A DNA stretch of 6,274 bases. Origin: Candidatus Kaiserbacteria bacterium (GTDB taxonomy: Bacteria; Patescibacteriota; Minisyncoccia; Phycocordibacterales; UBA2100). The number at the start of each line of letters is the position of its first letter. The stretch's first letter is position 1. The DNA lies in the NCBI GenBank assembly GCA_024654165.1, contig JANLIP010000028.1, positions 1 through 6,274 on the forward strand, given 5' to 3'. The notes beneath the pieces were generated by a model. That model did no database searches. It saw nothing but the letters and a program-made list of their open reading frames with translations, and had not been told where the DNA came from. The position numbers and the translations under genes are program-made. Shown here piece by piece: positions 5,728-6,274 of the stretch.

Positions 5728-6274
5728 ATGCTTATCGTCAAATACAGAAATATATTCTTCGGAATAACGGGAGCAATCGTTCTTGCATCGCTCATATCGC
5801 TATTTGTATACGGCTTGCACTTGGGGACAGATTTTACCGGCGGTACGCTCGTACAGGTGACATATGAAGGAGGCCGGCCCGACCCGGCGGTTTTGCAGGG
5901 GTCGCTAAACACAGCGGGGCTCAAAGGATATTCACTGCGCGAGGCGAATGCCAATGATTATATTTTGCGCGCGGGAAATTTAACGGACGAAGAGCGCACG
6001 AATTTGCCGGGAATTTTATCGGTAGGAGGCAAGAATCCCGTTACTATAAATACGCTTACGGAAGTCGGGCCGACAATCGGTTTGGAACTTAGAAACAAAG
6101 CGCTGTTGGCACTCGCGCTCGTCTTGCTTTGCATTCTCCTTTTCATCGCTTTTGCGTTTCGCAAAGTCTCAAAGCCCGTATCTTCATGGGTATACGGTTT
6201 AATTGCTCTCGTTACGCTCGTGCACGACATTATCGTGCCTGTGGGATTTTATGCGGCGCTTGGATACTTCTTGG
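5728..6274 (+). CDS. secF: Protein translocase subunit SecF, partial (N-terminal 182 residues; C-terminus beyond the right edge)
   Basis: SecF is the partner of SecD in the proton-driven accessory complex of the Sec translocase. From ATG 5728 the frame is open for 182 codons to the window edge. It shows a first membrane helix (about 9-30), HLGTDFTGGTLVQV (31-44), the counterpart of the SecF GIDFxGG motif, a short extracytoplasmic domain, EVGPTIGLELRNKALLALAL (112-131), which starts the second helix, and LVTLVHDIIVPVGFYA (161-176) with the conserved His-Asp pair at 166-167. Roughly the last 100 or more residues, including the remaining helices, are missing. The gene is separate from secD, not fused as in some bacteria, and lies 26 nt downstream, surely co-transcribed. 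MLIVKYRNIFF is a typical SecF N-terminus. The start is preceded by the CTAG heptad repeat, not a Shine-Dalgarno sequence. Confidence 0.95.
   Translation, partial: MLIVKYRNIFFGITGAIVLASLISLFVYGLHLGTDFTGGTLVQVTYEGGRPDPAVLQGSLNTAGLKGYSLREANANDYILRAGNLTDEERTNLPGILSVGGKNPVTINTLTEVGPTIGLELRNKALLALALVLLCILLFIAFAFRKVSKPVSSWVYGLIALVTLVHDIIVPVGFYAALGYFL

Overview
The window looks like a chromosomal segment of an uncultivated bacterium of the Candidate Phyla Radiation (Patescibacteria, probably Parcubacteria-like). This is an inference. It rests on the divergent FolD, the absence of Shine-Dalgarno motifs before every plus-strand start, and short palindromic elements inserted in and around genes, one of them in frame inside a coding region. 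TGA acts as a stop (the sugar transferase and the epimerase both end in TGA at family-typical places), so the glycine-TGA code of Gracilibacteria/SR1 does not apply.

Layout. 1-746 (minus): N-terminal 248 residues of a GT-B fold glycosyltransferase (family GT4), running off the left edge; a 30-nt double palindrome inserts ten residues in frame. 747-1001: divergent intergenic region with the second arm of a 16-nt perfect inverted repeat and a 49-residue unrecognised ORF. 1002-2357 (plus): polyprenyl-phosphate sugar-1-phosphate transferase, which starts a surface glycan on the lipid carrier. 2358-2570: 213 nt without a gene but with nested inverted repeats. 2571-3479 (plus): UDP-glucose/UDP-GlcNAc 4-epimerase-like SDR. 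3478-3513: a 17-bp perfect hairpin that overlaps the epimerase stop codon. 3523-4323 (plus): folD. 4373-5701 (plus): secD. 5691-5722: a 7-nt periodic CTAG repeat that contains the secD stop. 5728-6274 (plus): secF, cut by the right edge.

How the genes fit together. The left half is part of a cell-surface polysaccharide or glycosylation locus: the epimerase would supply a UDP-hexose, the phosphotransferase loads a sugar phosphate onto undecaprenyl phosphate, and the GT4 enzyme extends the glycan. The right half is housekeeping: FolD makes one-carbon folate intermediates and SecD/SecF assist protein export. No new defence or mobile system is evident. The most unusual content is the set of small repeats and palindromes (in frame in the glycosyltransferase, at gene ends, and in both larger gene-free gaps) and the apparently leaderless or Shine-Dalgarno-free gene starts.
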